A stretch of 64,000 nt of DNA from Stratiolaelaps scimitus (taxonomy: Eukaryota; Arthropoda; Arachnida; Mesostigmata; Laelapidae). Numbering within the stretch: the stretch's first letter is position 1; each line of letters begins with the position of its first letter. The notes below the pieces were generated by a model. That model saw only the letters and a program-made list of their open reading frames with translations. It made no database searches and was not told where the DNA came from. Below are positions 26,501 through 38,111 of this stretch, piece after piece. Where the stretch lies: the NCBI GenBank assembly GCA_019614645.1, contig JABWDB010000019.1:4138501-4202500 (forward strand), written 5' to 3'. Position numbers and translations under genes: made by a program.

Positions 26501-29500
26501 CGCCTCTGGCGAACATTCGTGTGATGGCTGCTGTAAGGGTAATTACGCTGATGTGTTTGTCGATGACACCGTGCTATTGAAAAGTATGGACGCAGCAGCC
26601 GCCAACGATAACGCCGACTGTGTCCTAGCCGAGGAAGGTGATAGACTGGAGCACAGTGGAGACCACTCCGCCGCTGGCAATTCGGCTTGCAACCCAAATG
26701 CTAAGGCCGTTGTGTTTTCGTTAAGGAATCAGGTCGGGGGACTGGTCCGAGCACTGCGCGTTTTCAAGGTACCTGCATATATATTTCCGATTTGACACAA
26801 TTCATATGTACACTTCAGTGCAACTATGAAACGATATGTATGATATTTCTTATATAATACGAATTGAATCAATTCAGTTCAGCGAGTACGCATATATTGA
26901 ACGGGGATATATTGTCGTTCTGTCTCTCACCTGGTGTCGAATCATCGCCGTCTCGATTCGCGTCCGGATCTGTCAGGAGAAGAATATCAATGTCCACCAT
27001 ATCGAATCGCGGAAGAGCAAACGAAACCCATCGCAGTACGAGATCTTCGTCTCGGTCGACTGCGATTCCGGTACAATGGGCCAACTCGTGCATGGCCTTG
27101 AGCATGAGGTCGACTGTGTGGACCTTAAACAGTTCCATGAGAATGACGCAATCTTCGACAACAATGACGCAACGAACAGCGTAAGGGAAAATATTTTCAT
27201 AAATTTTCATCCGTAAAAGGGTAGACGCACCTGCAGGTTACTTCGCGTATCGTGAAGTGTGGTGAAGATTTAATGAAGGAACCCAGAGGTTTTTGATACA
27301 CCAATGTACTCTGTGTACATGTCCTTACTGCGAAGTCGAGCTATCGAACAATGTGCCCACATGTCATATATTGTACGTCCGATACATTTCAAGGAATTAT
27401 TATAATCTTATTATTGCTTCTGTATAGCATGGATGAACATTAGCATGAAAAACAATCTGTTAGTGTGGACGAGATCGATTTATACTTATTTTTATAGTTA
27501 ACACCATCTTCTTTTTAAGTTCCTATTAATTCGATAATTATCTCTGGTATCCGATCTGGCAAAATAGCCTATGTCACCTCCCTTCGACGAGGAGGACCCT
27601 GCGGCGGAGGCGGGGCCAGAATTATTCGAGGGAATGCCGTGGTTTCCTCGCAAGATATCCGATCTAGATAAAACGGCGAACCGAGTCCTCATGTACGGAC
27701 GTGAGCTCGACGCTGATCATCCGGGATTCAAAGATCAGGTTTATCGAAAGCGCAGAATGTACTATTGTGATTTAGCGATGACCTACCGGAGGTAAGCAGT
27801 TTTCGTTTGCTTCAAACAACTACAACAATGACATCTGTAGAACCCCGACGACGAGGATGAGCACAATTTGGGCATTTCTTTTCAACGATGTTTGACGTTT
27901 CTCGTTTGAACCTTTCGATAGGTAAAATTTAGGCGTTTCAAGTTTGGGTGGATGGCAACATTTGTTTCTGCAAGTTTATCAAATGGATTTTGAATTCCCG
28001 GATAGCCAAAGGAATTTCAAGGGTGGTACGCCCAATAATTCACTTGCCTGGAAAATGGGTTTGCCCTTGTGCGGTATAATGGGATATTGGGTTCATATGT
28101 GAGAGAGGGAAAAAAATGTTATTCGTACGGTTGTTCCTTAGAATTTCGCATATATAATTCGTAAGAAAATTGGAATGAGATACGATGGTCCAAACGTTGT
28201 ATCCTGCCTTTGTAGTGGTTACCCAATCCCTCGAGTGGAGTACACGGATGAGGAGAAAACTACATGGCGTTGTATCTTTCGAAAGTTGAGCACTCTCTAC
28301 CAGACCCATGCGTGTCGTGAGTTCCTTGACAACTTTAACTTACTTCGAAAGTACAAGTGGTACCGAGAAGACGATATTCCACAGCTCGAGGATGTCAGCA
28401 ATTTTCTTAAAGGTTGGTTTTCGCCACTTTGTGAATAGGATCTTGTTAGCAGTAATATCAGTCACATAATGTGAGTGTGCTTTATGCGACGTGACAAGTA
28501 CAAGAGACAGTTAAATGTATGGCAGGCATAACATTATTTTTAAATATGTATAATAATGAACAAAGCTCCACATAATGAAAAAGTCCATTAAGAAATTTAA
28601 TTATGTTGGAGCTGCGCCTTTTGTTTGACACGCTCCCTCAGCAGGTTTCAGTCTCGATGTGACATGTATCGATGAAAGGCGATCCCTGCCGATTTTCATT
28701 CCAGAACGTACGGGATTTACGCTTCGTCCGGTGGCCGGTTATCTGTCGGCGCGAGATTTTCTGTCCGGTCTTGCGTTTCGCGTATTCCATTGCACACAGT
28801 ACATCCGACACAGCTCTGATCCGTTTTACACACCCGAACCGTGAGTATCGGTAGGGGGTCGGCAGCCCCTTCTAACGTGCTATGAGGAGCAGCCGCGGTG
28901 TCTCGCCCACTCTGTTTAATGAGGAATTATTTTCTACTTTCTTTCTTTATCTCTTAGGATAGCTGTAGTTTTGCCTTTAGTTTTGCTGACAAACCAACGC
29001 TTACGAGTTCGTGTAAACTGCCCGGAGCAATATCCCGGCCCGAGTCGAGTCCCGGAATCTCTAAATTTTATATATATATACACCTTGTCCTGTGTGGGTA
29101 CACACAGGACAACACAGATAGTTCCGCATAAACGTTTCAAGAAATCTAGATCACCGCTATAGCTGTTTATATAATGTACTGTTTATCAAATTATACAATA
29201 AACAAGAAAAATGCTTATTTATCTCCAGAGACTGCTGCCACGAACTATTAGGCCACTGCCCTCTACTTGCTGATGCTGCATTCGCACAATTCTCTCAAGA
29301 ACTTGGGCTCGCCTCACTTGGAGCCTCCGATGCTGAGGTAAAAGATACACGTACACCGCCTATCCGCCATTGATTTGATAGCCATAAACTATACGAATAC
29401 CCAACCATGCCACAGAAGACGTGTTTCAGTGGCGGAAGCTCCTTGTTATTACGTGGGGGTCGACTATAATGACACTATGCGATACTGTGGCATAACCTTC

Positions 29501-30743
29501 GGGGCACGGTGAACAAACGTCATGCACGAAATTTCAATGCGACTATATCACAACTTATTTCTGGTATAATTTACCAAATAAGCATTTCTTCAAACATACA
29601 ATAATTAGGAATCATTGCTAGTGTTATTACTACAAATGTTGCGTTGTAATTGTAATGATTTATTTATAATGTCGACAGCAATCATACTGCCAATTACACC
29701 ATAGAATAACAATAACATGTGTGTAAATGGGCATATAACTTTGGTTTGATGAACATTGTTTATCATTTCGTTGGTCTATACGCAGTATGTCCCTAATGTA
29801 ACGTTGTCGCAGTTGCAAACCAGCCGTTCATTATTATAATGACACTGCATTATGCCTCTGTTTTGCTGGGCCTCTATTAGGTTGACAAGCTGGCAACGTG
29901 CTACTTCTTCACAGTTGAGTTTGGGCTATGCCAACAAAACGGCGAAATGAAGGTGTATGGAGCAGGTCTACTGTCGTCAGCCGCCGAGTTGGAATACGTA
30001 AGTAGCACCATACCGCAACCCGCTCGATCACGTTCTGATATCGACGCCAACTGCGTCATCAAAAGCGGACGCTGAAAGATTTCGTTGTCTAGAAAACGGC
30101 TTAGCCTATTGTGATAAGAATCAAATGCTAAATAGACGAAACAACTTCTTCGGAAGGTCTATCGCTATTGCGTAGGTAGTCCTGCGCTGAAAATGCCATA
30201 CTAAAAAGAGACCGCGCACAGCTATTGTTTTACGCTCTAAGAAGCTTTCTGGTCACAACCATAATTGGACACTCGATTGAGAACATCGTTACACAAAATC
30301 CAGTTGTCCAAATCGAACCTCAATAATGGTACATACTTCCTGGGGTTAGGTTTTGTCATCGAGTGCGAATATTCTTCCGTTTGATCCGAACGTCACCTGT
30401 GAAGCGGAACCTCAGATAACGACATTTCAGAAAATGTACTTCTACACGGACAGTTTCAACGAAGCGAAACAGCAAATGAGGTGGGTGTGTACAAAAGGAT
30501 GGTGTAGGTTCTTAAACTCAAAAAACAATGTTGACGAATAATTACTAATGATGAAAGCTGAGCCTTTTTTTTTATACCCAGACCAAACGGTATAATTTCT
30601 ATAGTAAGCCAATTACAAATAATATAATTTTTATTATATTCTACAGCTGCAGCTGCAAATCATCTTATCGATAATCAGCTTGCAATACCTTTTACTGCTA
30701 ATCGATAAATTCATATATTAGTTCTCAGGAGTAATTTTTAGGG

Positions 30744-30780
<37 letters not shown>

Positions 30781-31548
30781 TTATATAATTAATTTTTTAT
30801 TATTTTTTTTTTTTTTGGGAATACTTTTATAGAATAAAGGAATGCGAACCTCATTTCTCACCAGGATGCAGACCAAATATCTATATGACTAAAAAATACG
30901 GTCGTGGCCTCCTCCTGAAGCAATCACCCTTATCCAAAATTCTACATTCACTGCCACGGGTACATCAAGATGAAGGGGGTTTTAAAGTAACGACTAGGGA
31001 ACTTAACAATGTAGCCAGATGACTCGTTAATTAAAAATCAAACTCCTCAAAATTTTCGCTAGTTACGTATGTTCTCGCTCGCGCGGTCTTATCGAAAACC
31101 AAGTAGAGATTAGCTAGCATTTTTCACTTCATCGCGAAGACACTTTGACTGTATAGCTGTGCAAAATCTACAAATCGATACTTACGGCAAATCTGTGGCG
31201 TTATGATTTTTGCTATGTCCACACATACATGCACTGGTGATACTTGTGAGCTGCCGCCAATACAATTTCTCAGTTAGCGTCAGTGATTGCACTATGCTGT
31301 TGTTGTTGCATTCGCGTTGTTGCAGGGAATTCGCGAAAACCATAAAGCGTCCATTCGGCCTTCGCTACAATCCGTACACGCAAAGTGTCGAAGTGCTTTC
31401 AAACACGCAGCGAATTGCGGGCCTCGTCTCCGAGTTGAAAGGGGACCTCTGCATTGTGACGAACGCGCTTAGTCGTTTGCGTTCGGCGAAGAAACGCCAG
31501 AAGAACTCGTATAACGTCAATAAAGCCGGGGGTGGTGGCGCAGCCTGA
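23591..31548 (+). CDS. Trh: Tryptophan 5-hydroxylase (serotonin synthesis), complete, eleven exons
   Basis: Exons: 23591-23638, 24528-24633, 26428-26768, 26977-27180, 27568-27791, 28216-28412, 28705-28840, 29229-29337, 29881-29997, 30350-30480 and 31326-31548. All junctions are GT-AG and the phases join to 611 residues. The enzyme hydroxylates tryptophan to 5-hydroxytryptophan using tetrahydrobiopterin, O2 and non-haem iron; it is cytosolic and rate-limiting. The N-terminus (about 1-145) is acidic and unconserved. An ACT-type regulatory domain follows (about 146-225, with HIESRKSKR), then the catalytic domain from [10 protein letters not shown] (about 258). Iron ligands are H423 and H428 in HELLGH and E468 in FTVEFGL, with the same 45-residue spacing as human TPH1. 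The C-terminal helix can form the tetramer coiled coil. TPH is favoured over PAH or TH by [14 protein letters not shown] and [12 protein letters not shown]. Odd substitutions are KWYRED for the usual CGYRED, LSARDF for LSPRDF and LGHCPLL for LGHMPLL. Confidence 0.96.
24765..24945 (+). repeat. tRNA-like SINE fragment in tryptophan hydroxylase intron 2
   Basis: A pol III B-box-like GGTTCGAATC at about 24837 is followed by a GAGAACTTAAG...ATAAATCAATAAAG tail. The tail resembles those at 43512-43588 and 48527-48590. A-box support upstream is weak. Confidence 0.4.
25681..25870 (+). repeat. tRNA-derived SINE copy (family A) in tryptophan hydroxylase intron 2
   Basis: The copy starts with an A-box-like TAGCCTGGTGG and a B-box-like GGCTCGATCTCC. 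It then carries the family signature TTGCACATTTGCATTTAAAG and a body ending near GCGTCAGCCCGG. The signature recurs at 58580-58610 (+) and in reverse near 3728-3752, so this is dispersed sequence. Confidence 0.6.
29085..29112. repeat. Short perfect hairpin in tryptophan hydroxylase intron 7
   Basis: Perfect 12-base arms (29085-29096 and 29101-29112) are separated by a 4-base loop, directly after a (TA)n run. Confidence 0.8.
30747..30775. repeat. (TA)n microsatellite in tryptophan hydroxylase intron 10
   Basis: A run of about 29 bases of alternating TA followed by T-rich sequence. Confidence 0.85.
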
Positions 31549-32101
31549 GGCGGGACTCTCAAAGTAACCGCGCACGTAACCATGTCGACAAAAACCGCAA
31601 TGGCACATTGTTGTCAGTTGGGCGAAACCGAGAGATTATGACGAACTGCATGTCATGCGGCAAATTTCTAACCATCGTTTAAACCATTTAAAACCACCGT
31701 ATGAACGAAATGGCTTCGACGGACAACGGTTGGCGTTGCTTTTCAAATGGATGACATCCCTTCACAGCAAGTTTGGCTATAATACAACGCAATGCCCGCA
31801 GGCTCGTGTGCAAAACGCACTGGACTCATTTTCTTAACAGGTAGGGAGGATTAGTAATCTAGTAAAGTATGAAATTCTCTCATCAAATGTCCCGTCTGAG
31901 GTATCAAAGTCATTCACGTTCAGCATTGCATACGCGGCACTAGACGAGGTCACTATAGCAGATATTTAAAAAAAGCCAACCACAGTGAGGTCCGTTCGCC
32001 TAAACAACATGTTATCACCTCGATTGCAGGCTGTCGACAGGACATTCAAACCTGGGAACGGTGAGGACTGGAGAAATGTCAAAAATAGCTCTTTGAGACT
32101 G

Positions 32102-32107
32102 AATAAA
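32102..32107 (+). terminator. Candidate poly(A) signal for tryptophan hydroxylase
   Basis: An AATAAA about 550 bases past the stop codon. Another AATAAA at about 31517 lies inside the coding sequence and is not expected to be used. Confidence 0.35.
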
Positions 32108-33086
32108 CTCATATAAATCTTGTTTCGTGCCCCCGCTAGCGAGCGATCGCTTATTATTTCATGTATAATACACTATATACTTACAAAGATTTACTGTAAC
32201 ATTGGCCGTTATTGCACTATAACGTTGTCGTTTATTGTTACCACTCACAATGGATACAATGGTGAGAGTCAAGTGAACACTAGTTGCGAGTGTTAATTCT
32301 CTTCTTAATTAATTCTCGAGTGTTCTGGTTTTTTTTTGGTTTTTGTTTTTTATCAAATCTCCCATCAATCAGATGTTATCGCTTGAGCCGCGTTGCGTGT
32401 CACCCGACGTGACAGCCGTGCTATGAATTTGATAAGGAGCACTCACCGTGCATAGAGGCGGTGGCAGCTGGTGGTAGAATGACCGTCAGAAGAGACACAA
32501 GGCTTAAAAGATGACGTGTTTTAAATCAAATTAGTATTCATTCACTACGTGTCAAATATCTGGAGGTAGAACAAAGACATCGGCCCGGTCATTACTACGT
32601 AATAGAGATCCAGCGTCCGCCTCCTGATGAAAATAATGAAATTCACACAATAAGCAACCATTCGAATCCTTGAAACTGTGCAAACATTTTAGGTGAGCGC
32701 AGGGGTCAGCGGGGCGGGCATTTTGATGTGAACACCAACCTGGAATACTATGCGGTTCAAGTTGAAGATGTGAGATGAAATTTGCTAGATAGCCATCGTA
32801 CATATTACCGGGTGTATGGCATCGTAATGAGCGCTTTTTTTGGCAATCGACATTTTCCGCTTCAAGCAAGTCAGTTCAGGAGATGTCGCAGCGACACTCA
32901 GATGTTTATCACAGGGTCCAAATTATAATTATTATAAGTATCCTCGTCAATGAATCTACGGATCAATCAATAATCAAACATTCTTTGTCAAGCCACGACC
33001 CAGCTTGATGTGAGTCCGAGTAGAAGGATGCTTTTGAAGTCCTGACCCTACCGGGCAGGATATCCGTTAAAATATTGTAGTATCTT

Positions 33087-33092
33087 TTTATT
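33087..33092 (-). terminator. Candidate poly(A) signal of array unit A
   Basis: TTTATT on the + strand reads AATAAA on the - strand, 40 bases beyond the stop codon of unit A. The spacing suits a short 3' UTR. Confidence 0.5.
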
Positions 33093-33131
33093 TCATCATT
33101 CGACAAAAATGATGGCATTCATGAAGACGTT

Positions 33132-34665
33132 TCATGCGGTCGTCTTCTTTATCTTGCACCACTGGGGCTTAAGCCGGCACATTTCGTCGGCGATCGCGCC
33201 GCACAGATCTTTTAGCGCCACTGGGGCCTCTTGCTGGTCCACAAAATCCTCAAGGCCACTGTGATTTAGGGCGGAAACGATGTTGACCTTGAAGTGTCTC
33301 CGATCGAAACGAGTGGGAAGAGTCCTGAGGACGTTGAGTATCAGTTCGAGGAGCCGGTGTTCAGCTGAGTCGGGCCGAATCGTACCTCCTAGCGTGAGCT
33401 TCCGAAGGGCTATCTCGACCAAGTTGGTGTTAACAATGTGACTGCAGATGATCACACCTCCCTTTGCAGCGATATCACGCAATCTTGTCAAAATCGTCAG
33501 GACTGAGTCGGGATCATCTGCGATGATCAACTGTGAACCAAATCATCAGCAAATCAAACGAGACAAGTACGGCTACATCTGGGCTGTTGCCTATTAAGTT
33601 CGGGCACTATCGACTAAGTGTTGTATTAGATCATCGTACGTTAATATATATATATATATATATGTTCCTGATTTCTGGTCATCGTCCATCAATAAACAGG
33701 ACAAGAATATTTTCAATACGGATTGCCCTTTACTGGCAAATATAAGCCAACTTCCTCGTCTTAGTATTATGATTATTCTTTTCCCTCCATTACATTGAGT
33801 TGCAGTAGATGTAACTAGCACATATGATAGGAGAGTCCTAGTCAGTCATTACCTGCAACGCTTCGAAGAAGTCTCGTCCTCGATGAGCAGTAGGTACCAT
33901 CACTTGCTTATGATCGACGAGAGTGCTTAGCAGATTGAACCAGAGCTTCCACATGTCTGGTTGGCCTCGAAGTCGGCTCATCCCGGCCCGTTGCCGCAGA
34001 TCGAAGACGGTCAGTATGCATTCATCATACATCTCCAGCAAATCGTCGATTAGGCAGAAGCCACTGAGGCGTTGCTCGTCAAATGCGCTACTAATCGAAC
34101 TTCGAACGATCCTTACAAATCGTGAAAACATGCCCAACTCGGCGATCCTATGGTAGACGACATCGTCAGCCTTACTGACCAAATCGGTCAAGACGACGAG
34201 GGCCTTGTTGGTGGCCGCGCTGGCCACAGGACACGACGCGATGTTAGCTAGGGTAAGGTGTATTCCGTTGCTCAAGTTCACTATCTGACTTCGGGCGACA
34301 GCGTGCTCTGTGAGCGCTTGAAGGAAATCCAGCATTTCGGGAAGGCTCTCCGGACGCCGTTCAAGAACACTGTTGATCAGCACATAGTGGCTGGCTTCGA
34401 GGCCCTGCGGATACTCGCACGATTGAACAACAATTTGCCGCAATAATCGTATAAGCAGTTTTCTCTTCTTTGCCGAGCCGGTCTTCGCTGCGCAAATGAT
34501 GAACACGGGCGCGGCACCATACCTGGCTAGAACGCGAGCATCTAACGGCTTTGTCAGTTGCAAGTCAACCCAATTCAGCATATTGCGGTCGTGTTCGTTT
34601 AGCCCGGCAATACTTCGCAAACCATACCTGATTTTATAAATTTCCATTGGGCTTAGCTTATCCAT
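33132..34665 (-). CDS. Array unit A: divergent importin-alpha-like armadillo-repeat protein
   Basis: Two exons, 34665-33853 and 33530-33132, give 403 residues across a 322-base GT-AG phase-0 intron (donor GTAATG, acceptor CACAG). The N-terminus carries RVLARYG, also present in unit B. The middle is a chain of amphipathic helices with an ARM-like pattern (HYVLINSVLERRPE, NKALVVLTDL). Exon 1 ends at FFEALQ, the junction motif shared by the array. Exon 2 has HIVNTNLVEIAL, a helix ending VLRTLPTRFDRRHF, and RLKPQWC near the end. The helix pattern resembles the last importin-alpha repeats, but no IBB domain and no W/N ladder are visible, so NLS binding is doubtful. Importin-alpha-like is an inference; another alpha-solenoid family is possible. 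The gene structure itself is well supported by the paralogues. Confidence 0.82.
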
Positions 34666-35814
34666 AGTTGCCCACCTCGCTTTAGAACACTTGTAGCGAT
34701 CGAATGATTGGAAAGGTCTGCGCTTTTGAACTTACACAATGTACATATATTTAGATTATATAGAACCTTTTCAGGTTATGGCTGCACGAAGTCTCGATGT
34801 CGGACACAGCAAACGCAGAACCTAAATGCGCCTTCGGCGCATCAACATCTATTCTCTTCCTTAAAGAACCCAAATGAATGGCCGTTAAGTTGACGAAAAG
34901 GGTGTTATTTTCGTTCACAAAAGCGTCGACGCCACTTGCACACTGGTACGCAACAGCTGCATGCACGCTCTCTCACTCGCCTCTCTCTTCGTCCATCATC
35001 GACTACAAACTGCTCGCGGTTTCGAAGAGTTCCTGCCGGGTAGAACTAACAATAAAGTCACCCTTTTCCACGTTTCCACAGATAGAGGCTGCAGACTGAA
35101 TGATTAAAAAGTTGAACGCCTTTTGTCCGATCACCGGGTGGAAGGATAACACCCGCAGCTATCTCGCAGGCGCACGTCTCTCTTTAAACCTTCATTCCTG
35201 GCTGCCTTCACCGCCTCGACCTCCTCGCACTGAAGGTGCGTGGACTTCGGGGGCAGGTTGAATGCCGTACGTGCCCTTCGCTGCCATCTTGAATGGAGAG
35301 GATCCCGTGACTGGATTATTTTTGAGAGTCGCCTATCATATGGGTGATGCAAGGGATTGCGTGGTACCTATACGTGCCTTCTTGTTGCTGGCATGTTTAA
35401 ACAAACATACACATATATGCAGCTAGAGTTGAAGGAAGCGTTCGTATATAAAAGAAGAAAAAGAAAACATAACTTCATTTATGTTTTGATATTTTTGTGT
35501 GAGACGTGAAGGACCTTTTCATTTATTTCAAAGGACGTGATCTGTTGTCGTTGTCCAGTGACATTGTGTTCAGTATAGCCCATGTTGGGGTCATGATTTG
35601 CAGAAGCAAAACTCAATAGTAGAGGACATCTCGCAGGATCAGTTGGCTTCAGATTAGGAGCAATACGTAATAATAAACAGGGACATGTGATTTTGAAAGT
35701 TATCGACGTTTATGGATCATTTCATTTCAAACTCTACAGGGCCATGTGTTGAATTAATCAACTTGCAAATGAGAGGAAAAGCGAGAGATGTAACTAAACG
35801 CAGCTAAGAGATGG

Positions 35815-36030
35815 TTAGGTGCATTTTGTCATCTTGCGAGTATTACGCGTAGATAAATCAGTTTCTTTATTTAAAGTTGTTTTTTTTCCCACAATTTCGG
35901 TCGATGTCATCCTGAATCGACAATTCAAGATGATATCGACCGAAAATGTTAAAAAAAAGCAATCTAAACTAAAGAAATACATAGACTTATCTTCGCCTGT
36001 ACTTCGCCAAAACGAGATAAATGAACTCAA
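35815..36030. repeat. Long imperfect inverted repeat
   Basis: The best-paired arms run from 35852 to about 35917 and from about 35926 to 35991. Weaker pairing extends outward to about 35815 and 36030. The centre lies near 35922. Because of the symmetry, both strands carry open frames with nearly the same translation, including an FSVDIILN-like run on the - strand and ISVDVILN on the + strand. It could be a MITE, a head-to-head duplication or a hairpin transcript template. Confidence 0.75.
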
Positions 36031-37167
36031 TGATATCCGAGCTTCGTTGACTTCCACCTCTGGCTTCTCTCTCGACTCATCTGCAAGTGCACAGATGCTA
36101 GATTCTTATATAGGGGTTCTCCCCTTAGAAAGGGGATCCTTATAAAATATCCTCCACTTTTAATGGGTTCTCATCATACATGCAGTTTAGCAGCCCTCGA
36201 AGTTAGCACGGAACGCTTTGCTGCAAGCTGGTCAGCTGGAAAGCTGTCACACCTCCGTCTCCCGTCCTGAGTTGGTTCAAGGCGACCTACGCGAGGCAGA
36301 GGCCGCCATTGTTTTGTTGCCTTGTATGCCACTAGGTGTCAGACATTGCCGTTAGATATGAACTCCATATCGTCGTCGAGCGATAACTGACGGATGAGGC
36401 AAAGTGGATTTCGGGAGCACATCTGTATACATTCATTTACATTTGTGCAATCTGTCTAGGAAAATTGAAATAACAAATGAAAATATAGTAACTTTTGACG
36501 AACCACGATCTGTGTGCGTTTTATTTCTGCATACTTCACCCAGAATTGCTAATGGGCTCTCTCTCCCCAGTTGAATAATAAACAAAATCCATATCAAAGT
36601 GGTTAACAAATGGTGAGTGTCTAATTGATGTGTGTTCTCATCGAGACACCAACCGTAGCATCATTATATTGCAACATAATTAGAATCGTTTGGTGCTCTT
36701 GGTCAAATATATCTGCCTAGTTTTTATTGTTGGACTTAAAAACGTGTTATCATGAACGAATGCACTCAAATGAATGGACAATTCTTCTCAGCAATATCAG
36801 GTTGGATAACACTCGACAGATTAACTAATAACAATTGACTTTATACCCCTTTGGTGCATATTGAGCTAAATATAAATCGGCTTCAATCAACTCGGCAGTG
36901 CGTTGAATGTATGTTTCCTCGTTCCCTCAAAATGATTACCACCGGACATCCGATTCGTTGATACGATGTTATCATGCTAAGTTCCACAGATGATGAAAAT
37001 ACTAACGTTCAATGCATCTGTGGCTCTTCCTCTTTATTGTTTTTATCTTAAATTACAAAGCTATGCGGAAAATGATAATTGCCACAGGCTGGTAGGTATA
37101 TCGAACGTCTGTCAATATACATGTATGTGTGTATAAGGTGAAAAATGGTCGGTTGTCGGTATGTACG

Positions 37168-37188
37168 TATATACGTATATATATGTAC

Positions 37189-37226
<38 letters not shown>
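37168..37226. repeat. (TA)n microsatellite with TACG interruptions
   Basis: About 59 bases of TA repeat with GTACGTATA interruptions at its left end. Open frames rich in I-Y repeats on both strands come from this tract. Confidence 0.85.
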
Positions 37227-37228
<2 letters not shown>

Positions 37229-37392
37229 TATACAAGAAGTATCGAGTAGATAGGATAAGAGAAACTGACCCGTGCTTGTGTTGTTTCTCTCACTCTGATC
37301 CAGATCGTTATACTGACAATCTGGAAACTTGTTTGCCGACTCGTAAAGAATCAATATATACATGGAGAGGTTCAGCCATGAAGCTAATCTGT

Positions 37393-38078
37393 TTACTGAG
37401 AGGCTTCTGGCGACCTCGAACACCAGCCGGGTCGGAGCCGGTTGATCTGCTGCGCAAACTCCTTGTACAGGTGCTTCATCCCAGCAGGTGGGCGCTGTGT
37501 TAAAAGACCGCCAAGATTGCTGTTGGAAATATCCTCGATGAAGTTGTTCTCGTAGCGGTCGATGTCGAGATGGTCAGGCATGGTACGTAGGATCCCGATG
37601 ACAAGCCGGACAACGCGCTGTTCCATTGAATCAGGCTCGTGCACCGCAACGATTCGGTAGCGTCGGAGAATCGAGTTCATCGCGCCGGCTCTCACAAGCC
37701 AACAGCAAATACCCTGACTGTTGGCTGTCTCGACCCAAACGGTGAGCCTTTTGACGATAAGCGTTCCAAACGCCTCGATCGCGTACGGCAGGATCAGCTA
37801 ATGAGTAGAGATAGTGAAATGATCAGTCGAATTAGTCGGGCAAACTGTTCCAGTATTTCAATCGATCGATTTGACCTCGCGAGAAATTAACCTCAGGTAA
37901 ACAGCGGTAGCAGCGAATGCTAAACAACATAACGAATACGAATTATTTGGCAGGTGATTGCATGAATGCCGACCACGAACATTTATCGAGTGTTTATGCC
38001 CTCATAGAAATTATATACGGGATGTTAATTATGCCAAGGTATGTCACGTTTCGCACATCTAAATCACTAGATGCAATA

Positions 38079-38111
<33 letters not shown>

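Larger units (their letters stand above)
31549..33131. other. Intergenic gap between tryptophan hydroxylase and the ARM-like array
   Basis: It holds the probable 3' UTR of the upstream gene. It also holds a Cys-rich open frame on the - strand (32552-32869, 105 codons) with a CAHLKC...CLLC pattern and a PGWCS segment resembling the C-terminal WC signature of the neighbouring array. I see no splice partner for that frame and do not call it a gene. Confidence 0.45.
34666..37392. other. Spacer between array units A and B
   Basis: I see no gene. It holds the 5' flank of unit A, a long imperfect inverted repeat (35815-36030) and a (TA)n tract (37168-37226). An AATAAA on the - strand at about 37033-37038 may serve unit B. 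Confidence 0.5.

Noticed and set aside
31517..31522. AATAAA inside the last tryptophan hydroxylase exon
   Set aside because: It lies within coding sequence before the stop codon.
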